Source: an uncultured Christensenella sp. (GTDB taxonomy: Bacteria > Bacillota > Clostridia > Christensenellales > UBA3700). From it: a DNA stretch of 35,739 nucleotides. Under the pieces are notes generated by a model. That model ran no database searches. It saw only the letters and a list, made by a program, of their open reading frames with translations, and was not told where the DNA came from. This document shows, one piece after another, positions 8,716-16,156 of the stretch. The position numbers and the translations under genes were made by a program. Numbering within the stretch: the stretch's first letter is position 1; every line of letters begins with the position of its first letter. The stretch lies in assembly GCA_910584975.1 (NCBI GenBank), contig CAJUEA010000013.1, positions 1-35,739 of the forward strand. Reading direction: 5' to 3'.

Positions 8716-8760
8716 GCTTTAAAATTTTGCTTTGATTATTTTAAAGCTTAAATAATTTTT
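8716..8760 (+). terminator. AT-rich terminator after the holin genes
   Basis: GCTTTAAAAT at 8716-8725 pairs perfectly over 10 bp with ATTTTAAAGC at 8738-8747. The loop is 12 nt, and a T-rich stretch ending in TTTTT follows. It lies 36 bases after the last phage stop codon. The stem is AT-rich, so it is probably less efficient than the next hairpin. Confidence 0.5.
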
Positions 8761-8788
8761 CATAGAGCAAGTTAAATTTTTACATTAT

Positions 8789-8828
8789 AAAAAAAGTTCC
8801 TGTATTGTGGTAGGAACTTTTTTTATTT
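8789..8828. terminator. Strong terminator between the prophage and murG
   Basis: An A-run ending in AAGTTCCT (8789-8801) pairs over 13 bp with AGGAACTT plus a T-run (8812-8824) around a 10-nt loop. A-rich and T-rich flanks on both sides make it suitable for terminating transcription in both directions. It sits between the phage operon (+) and murG (-), which converge here. Confidence 0.85.
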
Positions 8829-8884
8829 CAATTTGTTTAATATAGTTTAATATTTTTATGTTTATTTTGAAATTAAACTTAAAA

Positions 8885-9904
8885 TTATTTCATACTTAAA
8901 AGAATTTGATCCACAATTTTTTGTGAGGTTTCCTTGTCATAATTGCTGATTGGCTTTGGCATTGAAAGAGTCATTGATATTTTGTCAAGTAACAAATCTG
9001 GTGTCAGATCTTCTTGACAAATCACAGTAAAGTTGCTTTTTTTTGCATTCTCCAACTGGTCACCACGAGATGCAGTTTGTGGCAGTGGTATCAAAATGCT
9101 GCGTACTCCAACGGCTTGCAATTCTGTTATAACACCAGCACCACTTCTTGCAATAACAAGCGAGGCTGCTGCATAATAATCGCCAATGTTATCAGCATAC
9201 TCAAGTGGATAGTAACCAGTTGCTTTTGTATCAGAAAGCTTGCCTTTACCTGTCAAATGTATGACATTATATTTTTTGGTTAAACTGCCAAGACAGCTTA
9301 TCACACAATCATTTATTGCTTTTGCACCCAAACTTCCACCAACAATCAAAATGTTAGGTTTTGAGTTGTCTAAATTTAATTTAGTGCCGATTTTTGACGC
9401 ATTTCCACGCAAAATTTCATCACGGATAGGTGTGCCTAATGTGATGTATTTATTGTTTTTATTGCAGCTTTCATCCGAAGTGATAACTTTGCTGGCTTTG
9501 CCTTGAGCAAGTTTGTTTGCAACCCCAAGACTTTTGTCCGCCTCATGAATTACATAAGGAATTTTCAACCTTTTGCAAGCATAAGTGATTGGCAAAGAAA
9601 CATATCCACCTTTGGAAAAAACTACATCTGCATTCAAGTTTTGCAGAAGTTCAACTGCCTCTGCAATGTACTTTGGCAATACAAAAGGTATCTTTAAGTT
9701 TTTTGCAAGTTTTGTTCTGTCTAATTTTATTGCTTTTATTGGGAAAAAAGGAATATTGTTTTTTTGTGCAATTTTTTCTTCCATTCCACCCTTTTCGCCA
9801 ACATAGTAAATTCTGTCAAAATGCTTTTTAAGATAAGGAAGTAAGGCAATGTTTGGTATTATATGACCGCCACTTCCTCCACCAGTTAAGACAATAGTCT
9901 TCAT
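8885..9904 (-). CDS. murG: UDP-GlcNAc--lipid I N-acetylglucosaminyltransferase
   Basis: MurG transfers GlcNAc from UDP-GlcNAc to lipid I, making lipid II on the inner face of the membrane, the last cytoplasmic step of peptidoglycan synthesis. The start is chosen at 9904 because AAGGAGGAG lies just before it; an in-frame ATG further upstream has none. The 339-residue product has the expected GT-B landmarks: an N-terminal glycine-rich loop TGGGSGGHIIPNIA (residues 7-20), the second-domain loop GGSLGAKAIND, the donor-binding stretch SGAGVITELQAVG and the RGDQLENAK segment. The length is slightly below the usual 350-370. The gene is alone rather than in a division/cell-wall cluster and ends about 200 bases from the phage block. 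Whether another murG exists elsewhere cannot be seen. Confidence 0.92.
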   Translation of the reverse strand: MKTIVLTGGGSGGHIIPNIALLPYLKKHFDRIYYVGEKGGMEEKIAQKNNIPFFPIKAIKLDRTKLAKNLKIPFVLPKYIAEAVELLQNLNADVVFSKGGYVSLPITYACKRLKIPYVIHEADKSLGVANKLAQGKASKVITSDESCNKNNKYITLGTPIRDEILRGNASKIGTKLNLDNSKPNILIVGGSLGAKAINDCVISCLGSLTKKYNVIHLTGKGKLSDTKATGYYPLEYADNIGDYYAAASLVIARSGAGVITELQAVGVRSILIPLPQTASRGDQLENAKKSNFTVICQEDLTPDLLLDKISMTLSMPKPISNYDKETSQKIVDQILLSMK

Positions 9905-10014
9905 AAACTCCTCCTTAAGAGTAACAAATTTATGTTTTATAGTGTATTTTATTACCAATTAAGTTATAAATATGCTGATTTTTGTCGCTTTTTTAAAAAT
10001 ATGCCTAATTTTTC

Positions 10015-10043
10015 TTGTAAAAAATTTGTATTTATAGTAAAAT
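10015..10043 (+). promoter_or_regulatory. Sigma-A type promoter upstream of the hydrolase gene
   Basis: TTGTAA (10015-10020) and TAAAAT (10038-10043) are separated by 17 bases. The predicted start is near 10050, about 260 bases before the hydrolase gene, so it makes either a long leader or a separate small RNA. Confidence 0.5.
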
Positions 10044-10052
10044 GATAATGTT

Positions 10053-10109
10053 ATGTGCGTCCTGCTTAATTACGATTGTGTATTTAGATGTTCTCGCACA
10101 TTTTATTTT
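10053..10109 (+). other. Hairpin with T-rich tail, candidate leader or small RNA
   Basis: ATGTGCG (10053-10059) pairs perfectly with CGCACAT (10095-10101) around a 35-nt loop, followed by TTTATTTTG. It starts a few bases after the predicted transcription start, so a 5' hairpin or a very short terminated RNA is possible. The GC content of this stem stands out in the AT-rich gap. Confidence 0.35.
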
Positions 10110-10307
10110 GCAATAATTAAATTGTTTGTTATAAAAAATTGTTGCTTATTGGATTGAAGATTAGTCAAAATGTTTGCTTGAAATTTTGTAGCTTTAATAA
10201 TTAAAGTTTAGCAAAAATGCATTTGCAACTTTAATAATACTAACTATTTTTTTTGCATATACTAATAATGTTAAATAAAAAATCAATAAATTCTTTTAGG
10301 AGAAACT

Positions 10308-11270
10308 ATGAAAGTTGAAAAATTTAAAAGTGAATCGGGATTTGAAAGCTATGCTTATTTTTGGGATGAGGTTAAAGAGCCTGTTGGCATCGTTCAAATT
10401 ATTCACGGTATGGCAGATCATATTCAACGATATGACTTTTTTGCAGATTTTTTGAACTATAACAATTTTATTGTTGTAGGTATGGATACTCGTGGACATG
10501 GTAGAACAGCTGTTGAAGGTTTGGGGCTTGGTATTGTAACAAATGGCGATAGTTTTGCAGATACAGTTGCAGATCAAATTGAACTTGCAAAATATGTGAA
10601 ACAAAAATATAATTTGCCATTATGTTTGTTTGCACACAGCTTTGGTTCATTTTTAAGTCAGTCTTATATTCAGCGTGCAAGTGATTTGCTTGAAGGCGTG
10701 ATACTTTGTGGTTCTGCAAGACAAAAAGCAGCACACCTTAAGCTTGGTGAAGTTGTGTCAAAAATTCAATCAGTTTTTTGTGGAAAGGATAAGCCTGCTA
10801 ATTTTATCACAAAAGTTACATTTGGTGGCTATGATAAAAAATTTGCTTATGACAAAATGGAAAATGCTTGGGTATGCAGTAATCTTGACTCCGTAAAAAA
10901 ATATAATGAGGACGAAATGTGTGGAGTGACTGCCTCAATTGGATTTTTTAAATCAATGTTTTGTGGTATGAAAGATTTGTATGAGGAATGTAATCTTGAC
11001 TGCATAAAAAAAGATTTGAAAATTTTTATTATCAGTGGAGATAATGACCCTGTTGGTGGTTATGGTAAAAGAGTTAAAAAACTTTACGAAACTTATGTGA
11101 ATACTGGAATAACCGATGTTACTATGAAACTTTATGAAAACAAACGCCATGAGTTGTTGAACGAGGATATCAGAGATCAAGTTATGTTTGATGCACTTGA
11201 GTTTTTCAAAAGTTGTGTGACAAAAACTTCTTCAGATGAGGGAACAGAGCAAATTACTGCTTTGAATTGA
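10308..11270 (+). CDS. Alpha/beta hydrolase, lysophospholipase / monoacylglycerol lipase type
   Basis: This 320-residue cytoplasmic protein belongs to the serine hydrolases of the Hydrolase_4 / PldB-like group, which cleave ester bonds in lysophospholipids or monoacylglycerols. Visible parts are the HGMADHIQRYDFFADFL motif (from residue 33; the HGxxEH-like stretch after strand 3), MDTRGHGRT (59-67), the nucleophile elbow AHSFGS with Ser111, the acid in SGDNDPVGG (Asp247) and the catalytic His281 in KRHELLNE. These are complete and in order. No signal peptide or membrane segment is seen. AGGAG precedes the ATG. It is a single-gene unit with its own terminator. The exact substrate cannot be read from the sequence. 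Confidence 0.85.
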   Translation: MKVEKFKSESGFESYAYFWDEVKEPVGIVQIIHGMADHIQRYDFFADFLNYNNFIVVGMDTRGHGRTAVEGLGLGIVTNGDSFADTVADQIELAKYVKQKYNLPLCLFAHSFGSFLSQSYIQRASDLLEGVILCGSARQKAAHLKLGEVVSKIQSVFCGKDKPANFITKVTFGGYDKKFAYDKMENAWVCSNLDSVKKYNEDEMCGVTASIGFFKSMFCGMKDLYEECNLDCIKKDLKIFIISGDNDPVGGYGKRVKKLYETYVNTGITDVTMKLYENKRHELLNEDIRDQVMFDALEFFKSCVTKTSSDEGTEQITALN

Positions 11271-11312
11271 TATTGAGATTGAAATTTAATATAAAATAAT
11301 AAAATTTTAGGT

Positions 11313-11363
11313 GTGAATTGTAATTTTTTATGAGAAATTTGCAATTCACTCTTTATTTTTTTT
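11313..11363 (+). terminator. Terminator after the hydrolase gene
   Basis: GTGAATTGTAA (11313-11323) pairs with the segment 11339-11349 over 11 bp including one G-U pair, followed by TCTTTATTTTTTTT. It lies 43 bases after the stop codon and just before the next promoter. Confidence 0.75.
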
Positions 11364-11380
11364 AAATTGTGTGTTATAAT
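11352..11380 (+). promoter_or_regulatory. Promoter of the topoisomerase operon
   Basis: A perfect TATAAT (11375-11380) is preceded by TGT, giving an extended -10 element. The -35 region at 11352-11357 (TTTATT) is poor and overlaps the T-tail of the upstream terminator. The expected start near 11388 leaves a leader of about 157 bases before the gene. Confidence 0.6.
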
Positions 11381-11544
11381 AGAAATAATAAAAGTAATGT
11401 TATTTTTATTATATCTAATAAGAATTAATATTCAATTGAAAGCGTGATTTGAATATTTGTTTTGATTGAATTGATTTTTATATTATGTGAAAAAATTGAG
11501 CATAATTGCAATACTAAACAAAAAACTCAAGATAAGGAGATATT

Positions 11545-13506
11545 ATGAAAAACAACAAAGATTATTCATCTGACAGCATAGAAGTGCTTGAAGGTTTGGA
11601 TGCAGTAAGATTGCGCCCTGGTATGTATATTGGCGATTCATCATCCAAAGGCTTGCACCATATTTTGTGGGAAATTGTTGATAATAGTATTGACGAAATC
11701 GCCAATGGTTATGGCGATAGAGTGGATATTGAGTTATTGCAGGATGGCAGTGTCAGCGTTACCGACAATGGCAGAGGTATTCCAGTTGATTTGCACAAAG
11801 AATTGAAAATTCCTGCTTTGGAAATTGTTTTTACAAAACTTCACTCTGGTGCCAAGTTTGGCAGTGATGATTATAAATTTTCAGGTGGTTTGCACGGCGT
11901 TGGTTCTGCTGTAACAAATGCTGTTTCAAGATGGCTTAATGCTACGGTATGGCGTGATGGTACGGAAAATTATATTGAGTTTCATTCTCCTGAAGTGAAT
12001 GGAAAGATTAAAAGTGGTGTGAGAAAAACTGCAATGACCACAAAAAAGTGCGATAAAAAAATGCACGGAACAAAAGTTGTTTTTATGCCTGATGACAGAG
12101 TTTTTGGACACAATAGAATTTCTTTTGATGTGGTTAACAAACGAATAAAAGAGCTTGCTTTTTTAAACAGCAACCTTACAATCACATTGCGTGACGAAAG
12201 AGAGCGTGACGAAAATGGTATGCCAAGGCGCTCAAGTTATCATTATAATGGTGGACTAGTGGACTTTGTTAAATATCAAGACGAAAATAAAAAGGCTTTG
12301 TACGAAACACCAATTTACTTTGAAAGTTTTGGCGATAATATTAGGATTAAGGCTGCAATGCAACACACGGACGGTGTGGAGAGCATAACAAGCTTTGTAA
12401 ACAATATTCCTACTCACGAGGGAGGTACTCACGAAACGGGGTTCAAACAAGGCTTAACACGCTTTATGAATGACTATGCAAAAAACAATGGCTTTATCAA
12501 AGAAAAAGATACGCCGTTTGTGGGCGACGACTTTAGGGATGGGCTTACTGTGGTAATGCTTATTCAAATGAGAGATCCAGAGTTTGAAGGTCAAACAAAA
12601 TCCAAGCTTTCAAATGCGTGGATAAAAAAGCCACTTGAAGATATGGTGTTTACATCTCTTGCAGAAGTTTACAAAAAACTGCCAAAAACAATTATTGCAG
12701 ACATTTTTGCGCTTGCTTTGCAATCAAAAAAAGAAAGAGAAAGATTGCAAAACAGCAAAGATGTTTCAAAAAAAATGCGTGACATTGCTGCAAACAAATT
12801 GATTGGTAAACTTGCACCTTGCATTGGCAAAAATGCTAAGCGAAATGAGCTTTTTATTGTTGAGGGGGATTCCGCAGGTGGTTCTGCAAAAAACGGCAGA
12901 GATAGGAATTTTCAAGCGATTTTGCCACTTAGGGGCAAGCCACTTAATGTGGAAAAATCTAAGCTGGACAAAGCACTTGCAAATGAGGAAATTTGCACAA
13001 TTATCAGTGCTTTGGGCGCAGGATTTTATCACGATTTTAACATTGACAATTTGAAATATGACAAAGTTATCATTCTTGCAGATGCCGACCAAGATGGTGC
13101 GCACATAAGAGCAATTTTGCTTACATTCTTTTATAGGTATATGCGTCCTTTGATACTTGAAGGGCATGTGTATATTGGTATGCCACCACTTTACAAGGTA
13201 GAAAACAAAGGCGAAGTAACTTATGTTTATGACGACTACAAACTTAAGGAATTGCTTGAAAACATAAGTGGCAAAAAAACTATTCAGCGATACAAAGGTC
13301 TTGGAGAAATGAATCCAGAGCAGCTTTGGGAAACAACAATGAATCCTGAAAATCGTTCATTAATGAAAGTTACGGTGGATGATGTTACTGAGGCAGAGCG
13401 TATGATTACAACTCTTATGGGTGACAATGCGACTGCAAGAAAGGAATATATCAATACCAATGCTAATTTCAACAAGCAAGATACTTTTGAAAAAATAGGA
13501 GGATAG
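11545..13506 (+). CDS. Type IIA topoisomerase ATPase subunit (ParE/GyrB family)
   Basis: This subunit binds and hydrolyses ATP to drive passage of one DNA duplex through a break made by the partner subunit. The 653 residues contain a complete GHKL ATPase (EIVDNSIDE with catalytic Glu43, DNGRGIP at 74-80, GGLHGVGS around 114-121), the transducer domain, and the TOPRIM domain with EGDSAGGSAK near residue 440 and DADQDGAH near 513, followed by the RYKGLGEMNPEQLW motif. GGAGATATT precedes the ATG. The gene is followed one base later by the cleavage subunit, so the pair is an operon. Since the partner lacks a canonical GyrA box, topoisomerase IV (parE) is more likely than gyrase, but I leave the symbol open because GyrB and ParE are hard to tell apart by eye. 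Confidence 0.93.
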   Translation: MKNNKDYSSDSIEVLEGLDAVRLRPGMYIGDSSSKGLHHILWEIVDNSIDEIANGYGDRVDIELLQDGSVSVTDNGRGIPVDLHKELKIPALEIVFTKLHSGAKFGSDDYKFSGGLHGVGSAVTNAVSRWLNATVWRDGTENYIEFHSPEVNGKIKSGVRKTAMTTKKCDKKMHGTKVVFMPDDRVFGHNRISFDVVNKRIKELAFLNSNLTITLRDERERDENGMPRRSSYHYNGGLVDFVKYQDENKKALYETPIYFESFGDNIRIKAAMQHTDGVESITSFVNNIPTHEGGTHETGFKQGLTRFMNDYAKNNGFIKEKDTPFVGDDFRDGLTVVMLIQMRDPEFEGQTKSKLSNAWIKKPLEDMVFTSLAEVYKKLPKTIIADIFALALQSKKERERLQNSKDVSKKMRDIAANKLIGKLAPCIGKNAKRNELFIVEGDSAGGSAKNGRDRNFQAILPLRGKPLNVEKSKLDKALANEEICTIISALGAGFYHDFNIDNLKYDKVIILADADQDGAHIRAILLTFFYRYMRPLILEGHVYIGMPPLYKVENKGEVTYVYDDYKLKELLENISGKKTIQRYKGLGEMNPEQLWETTMNPENRSLMKVTVDDVTEAERMITTLMGDNATARKEYINTNANFNKQDTFEKIGG

Positions 13507-13507
13507 T

Positions 13508-15934
13508 ATGGCAAAAGAAAAAGTTGTTTTGAATGACACTGTGCTTGATTGCGAAATATCTGAAGTTTTGCATAACTCAATGATGCCATACTCTGAATAT
13601 GTTATTTTGGATAGGGCATTGCCAAGGGTTGAGGACGGCTTAAAGCCTGTGCAAAGGCGTATTTTGTACACTATGTACGAGCTTGGCACAACTCCTGATA
13701 AGCCATACAGAAAGTCTGCGCGTATTGTCGGTGATTGTTTGGGTAAATATCATCCTCACGGCGACACATCTGTTTATGGCGCAATGGTTCGAATGGCACA
13801 ATCTTTTAATATGAGTAGTATGCTTGTGGATGGCCATGGTAACTTTGGTAGCATTGATGGCGATTCTGCCGCTGCAATGAGGTATACTGAAGTTAGATTG
13901 CAACCACTTGCAATGGAAATGCTGAGAGATATCGAGCAAGACACTGTTGATTGGATGCTAAACTTTGACGATACTTTGAAAGAGCCAAGGACTTTGCCGG
14001 GCAGATTTCCTAATCTTTTGGTTAATGGTGCATCTGGTATTGCAGTTGGTTTGGCAACAAATATTCCTCCACACAACATCACTGAAGTTATTGATGGAGT
14101 GTGTGCATACATTGAAAATCCAAAAATTTCTCTTGAAAATTTGATGGAATATATCAAAGCACCCGATTTTCCATCTGGTGGCGAATTGCTTATTAATGAG
14201 GAGTTAAAGCGTGCTTATGAGACAGGTAAGGGAAAAATTGCAGTTCGTGCAAAAGTTATGATTGAAAAGGATGGCGATAAGTTGAGCTTTGTTATCACTG
14301 AGTTGCCATACCAAGTGAACAAAGCTGCTTTGCTTGCAAAAATTGACGAGTACAGAGAAAGTAAAAAGGAAATTTTTGGGGATATTACAGATATTATTGA
14401 CGCATCTGACAGAACAGGTATGCGTGCAATAATTAAATTTAAAAAAGATTGCAATCACAAAAAATTGTTGCACAATTTGTTCCAATACACAGATATGCAA
14501 CAAAATTTCAACATTAATATGGTTGCTATTGCGGACGGAAAACCTCAACAGCTAGGGTTGCTGGATCTTGTTAGATATTATGTAAACTATCAGCAATCGT
14601 TGATTTTAAGGCGTTCACAATATCAACTTGCAAATGCAAAGGCAAGAGAGCACATTTTGCAAGGTATAATAATTGCCATTGAAAACATTGACGAAGTAAT
14701 CAAAATAATCAAAACTTCAGCTGGTCCTGTGGATTGCAAAAGCAAGCTGAAAGAAAGATTTTTGATAAGCGAAAAACAAGCACAAGCAATCCTTGAAATC
14801 AGACTTGCAAGGCTTACAAAACTTGAAGTCAACAATCTTAGGGAAGAAATTGCAGCACTTCTTAAAACAATTGACTATTTGACAGGAGTTGTGGGCAGCA
14901 AACGCAAACAGCTTGGCATAGTCAAATCGGAGCTTTTAGACATCAGAAAAAGATATAAGCTTGAGAGGCGTTCGCATATTTTTGTGGACGGAATTGAACA
15001 AAAAATTCAAGTTTATGATGTGAACGAAGTTGAGGAGAAAAAAGGCTATTGTATTTTGACAAATCAAAACTGCATTAAGTTTTTGACCACAAAAACTTAT
15101 AAAGGTGCCAACAAAACTGCTCAAAATTGCTCAAGCGAGGATATTCCAATGAGCATTGTTCATTGTAGCAATTTGTCGCCTGTTTATGCTTTCACAAGCT
15201 TTGGTAATGTTGCACAAATCAATATTAATGATTTGAAAGAGGAAAAATGGCGTAGCAAAGGCACTGTCGCTCACAAAGTGATAAGTGATTTGGCAAAAGA
15301 TGAAGTTGTTATAAAGCTTATGACAAAAGAGCAAATTGAAAATCAAAACTTGTTGTTTGTTATGCGTAGTGGAATGGTTAAGGTTGGAAGAGGAGAAGAG
15401 TACCTTATTAACAAAAAATTCTATCAAGCAACAAGCATTCGCCCTGACGACAGAGTTGTTTATGTGGATACAAAGGATGACAGCAAAACAATCATTACCA
15501 TTACAAATGAAGGTATGGTGCTTAATATGGAAAGTGATATTACTCCTACAGGCAGAAAATCTCAAGGTGTAATTGGTATGTCCTTAACGGATAATGACTA
15601 TGTTGAATTTGCAGAGCAGATTGACGACGAAGGCGAAATTATTGTTATTACGGATAAAGGTGCTGCAAAGAAAGTTATTGCTGGCTTGATAAAAGTTTCC
15701 AACAGAAACAGAAAAGGCAGCAAAATTCAAAGCTTTACGGATAAAACTGGTTATGAAATTTTGTATGCAGGTTATGTGAAAGAGCCTTTTGATGTGATTT
15801 TGATTGGCGAAAATGACGAAGTTGTGCCAATTAACAGCGAGGAGATTCGCATTGAAAATATGAATTCAAGGGGAGCGCTAATTCCTAACATTGCAGGAAA
15901 AATTGCAAAAATCTTGCCACTTAAAGTGCTTTAA
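13508..15934 (+). CDS. Type IIA topoisomerase cleavage subunit (ParC/GyrA family)
   Basis: This subunit cuts and rejoins DNA through a covalent tyrosine link. The 808 residues show the winged-helix domain with RVEDGLKPVQRRILYTM (40-56), HPHGD (82-86), the catalytic Tyr126 in AAAMRYTE, the tower and coiled-coil region, and a C-terminal six-bladed beta-pinwheel from about residue 500. The canonical GyrA box (QRRGGKG or close) needed for DNA wrapping by gyrase is not present; the related positions read EKWRSKG, GRKSQG and NRNRKGSK. This favours a topoisomerase IV-like decatenase. At the positions equivalent to E. coli GyrA Ser83 and Asp87 the protein has Thr87 and Gly91. The ATG lies one base after the upstream stop with GGAGG inside the preceding gene. 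Confidence 0.92.
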   Translation: MAKEKVVLNDTVLDCEISEVLHNSMMPYSEYVILDRALPRVEDGLKPVQRRILYTMYELGTTPDKPYRKSARIVGDCLGKYHPHGDTSVYGAMVRMAQSFNMSSMLVDGHGNFGSIDGDSAAAMRYTEVRLQPLAMEMLRDIEQDTVDWMLNFDDTLKEPRTLPGRFPNLLVNGASGIAVGLATNIPPHNITEVIDGVCAYIENPKISLENLMEYIKAPDFPSGGELLINEELKRAYETGKGKIAVRAKVMIEKDGDKLSFVITELPYQVNKAALLAKIDEYRESKKEIFGDITDIIDASDRTGMRAIIKFKKDCNHKKLLHNLFQYTDMQQNFNINMVAIADGKPQQLGLLDLVRYYVNYQQSLILRRSQYQLANAKAREHILQGIIIAIENIDEVIKIIKTSAGPVDCKSKLKERFLISEKQAQAILEIRLARLTKLEVNNLREEIAALLKTIDYLTGVVGSKRKQLGIVKSELLDIRKRYKLERRSHIFVDGIEQKIQVYDVNEVEEKKGYCILTNQNCIKFLTTKTYKGANKTAQNCSSEDIPMSIVHCSNLSPVYAFTSFGNVAQININDLKEEKWRSKGTVAHKVISDLAKDEVVIKLMTKEQIENQNLLFVMRSGMVKVGRGEEYLINKKFYQATSIRPDDRVVYVDTKDDSKTIITITNEGMVLNMESDITPTGRKSQGVIGMSLTDNDYVEFAEQIDDEGEIIVITDKGAAKKVIAGLIKVSNRNRKGSKIQSFTDKTGYEILYAGYVKEPFDVILIGENDEVVPINSEEIRIENMNSRGALIPNIAGKIAKILPLKVL

Positions 15935-16063
15935 AAACAAATAAAAAATTTTAAAGTAGATTATTGAAAATTTATGTGTTTTGTGTTAAAGTGATTTTAA
16001 AAAGATATTAAAATAAATATTTATTTGAAATTGTGTGGTGGCAAAACAATAATTAAATAACAA

Positions 16064-16101
16064 AAAAAATGCATTTCAAACGAAATGCATTTTTTGTTTT
16101 T
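16064..16101. terminator. Bidirectional terminator between convergent genes
   Basis: Bases 16064-16077 and 16082-16095 form a perfect 14-bp stem around an AAAC tetraloop, centred on ATGCATTTC. The outer stem is A-run on one side and T-run on the other, so it can stop transcription from both the topoisomerase operon (+) and the surface-protein gene (-). Confidence 0.9.
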
Positions 16102-16156
16102 ATTGCAACTTTCATAAATAGTTTAGCACAAATACGCAAGTTTTAATTTAAGTTTA

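Larger units (their letters stand above)
9905..10307. other. Intergenic gap between divergent murG and hydrolase genes
   Basis: This 403-base AT-rich gap contains the murG ribosome binding site at its left edge, a promoter-like pair and a hairpin (both listed separately) near its middle, and AGGAG before the hydrolase gene at its right edge. I found no open frame with a ribosome binding site and no clear murG promoter. Confidence 0.6.
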
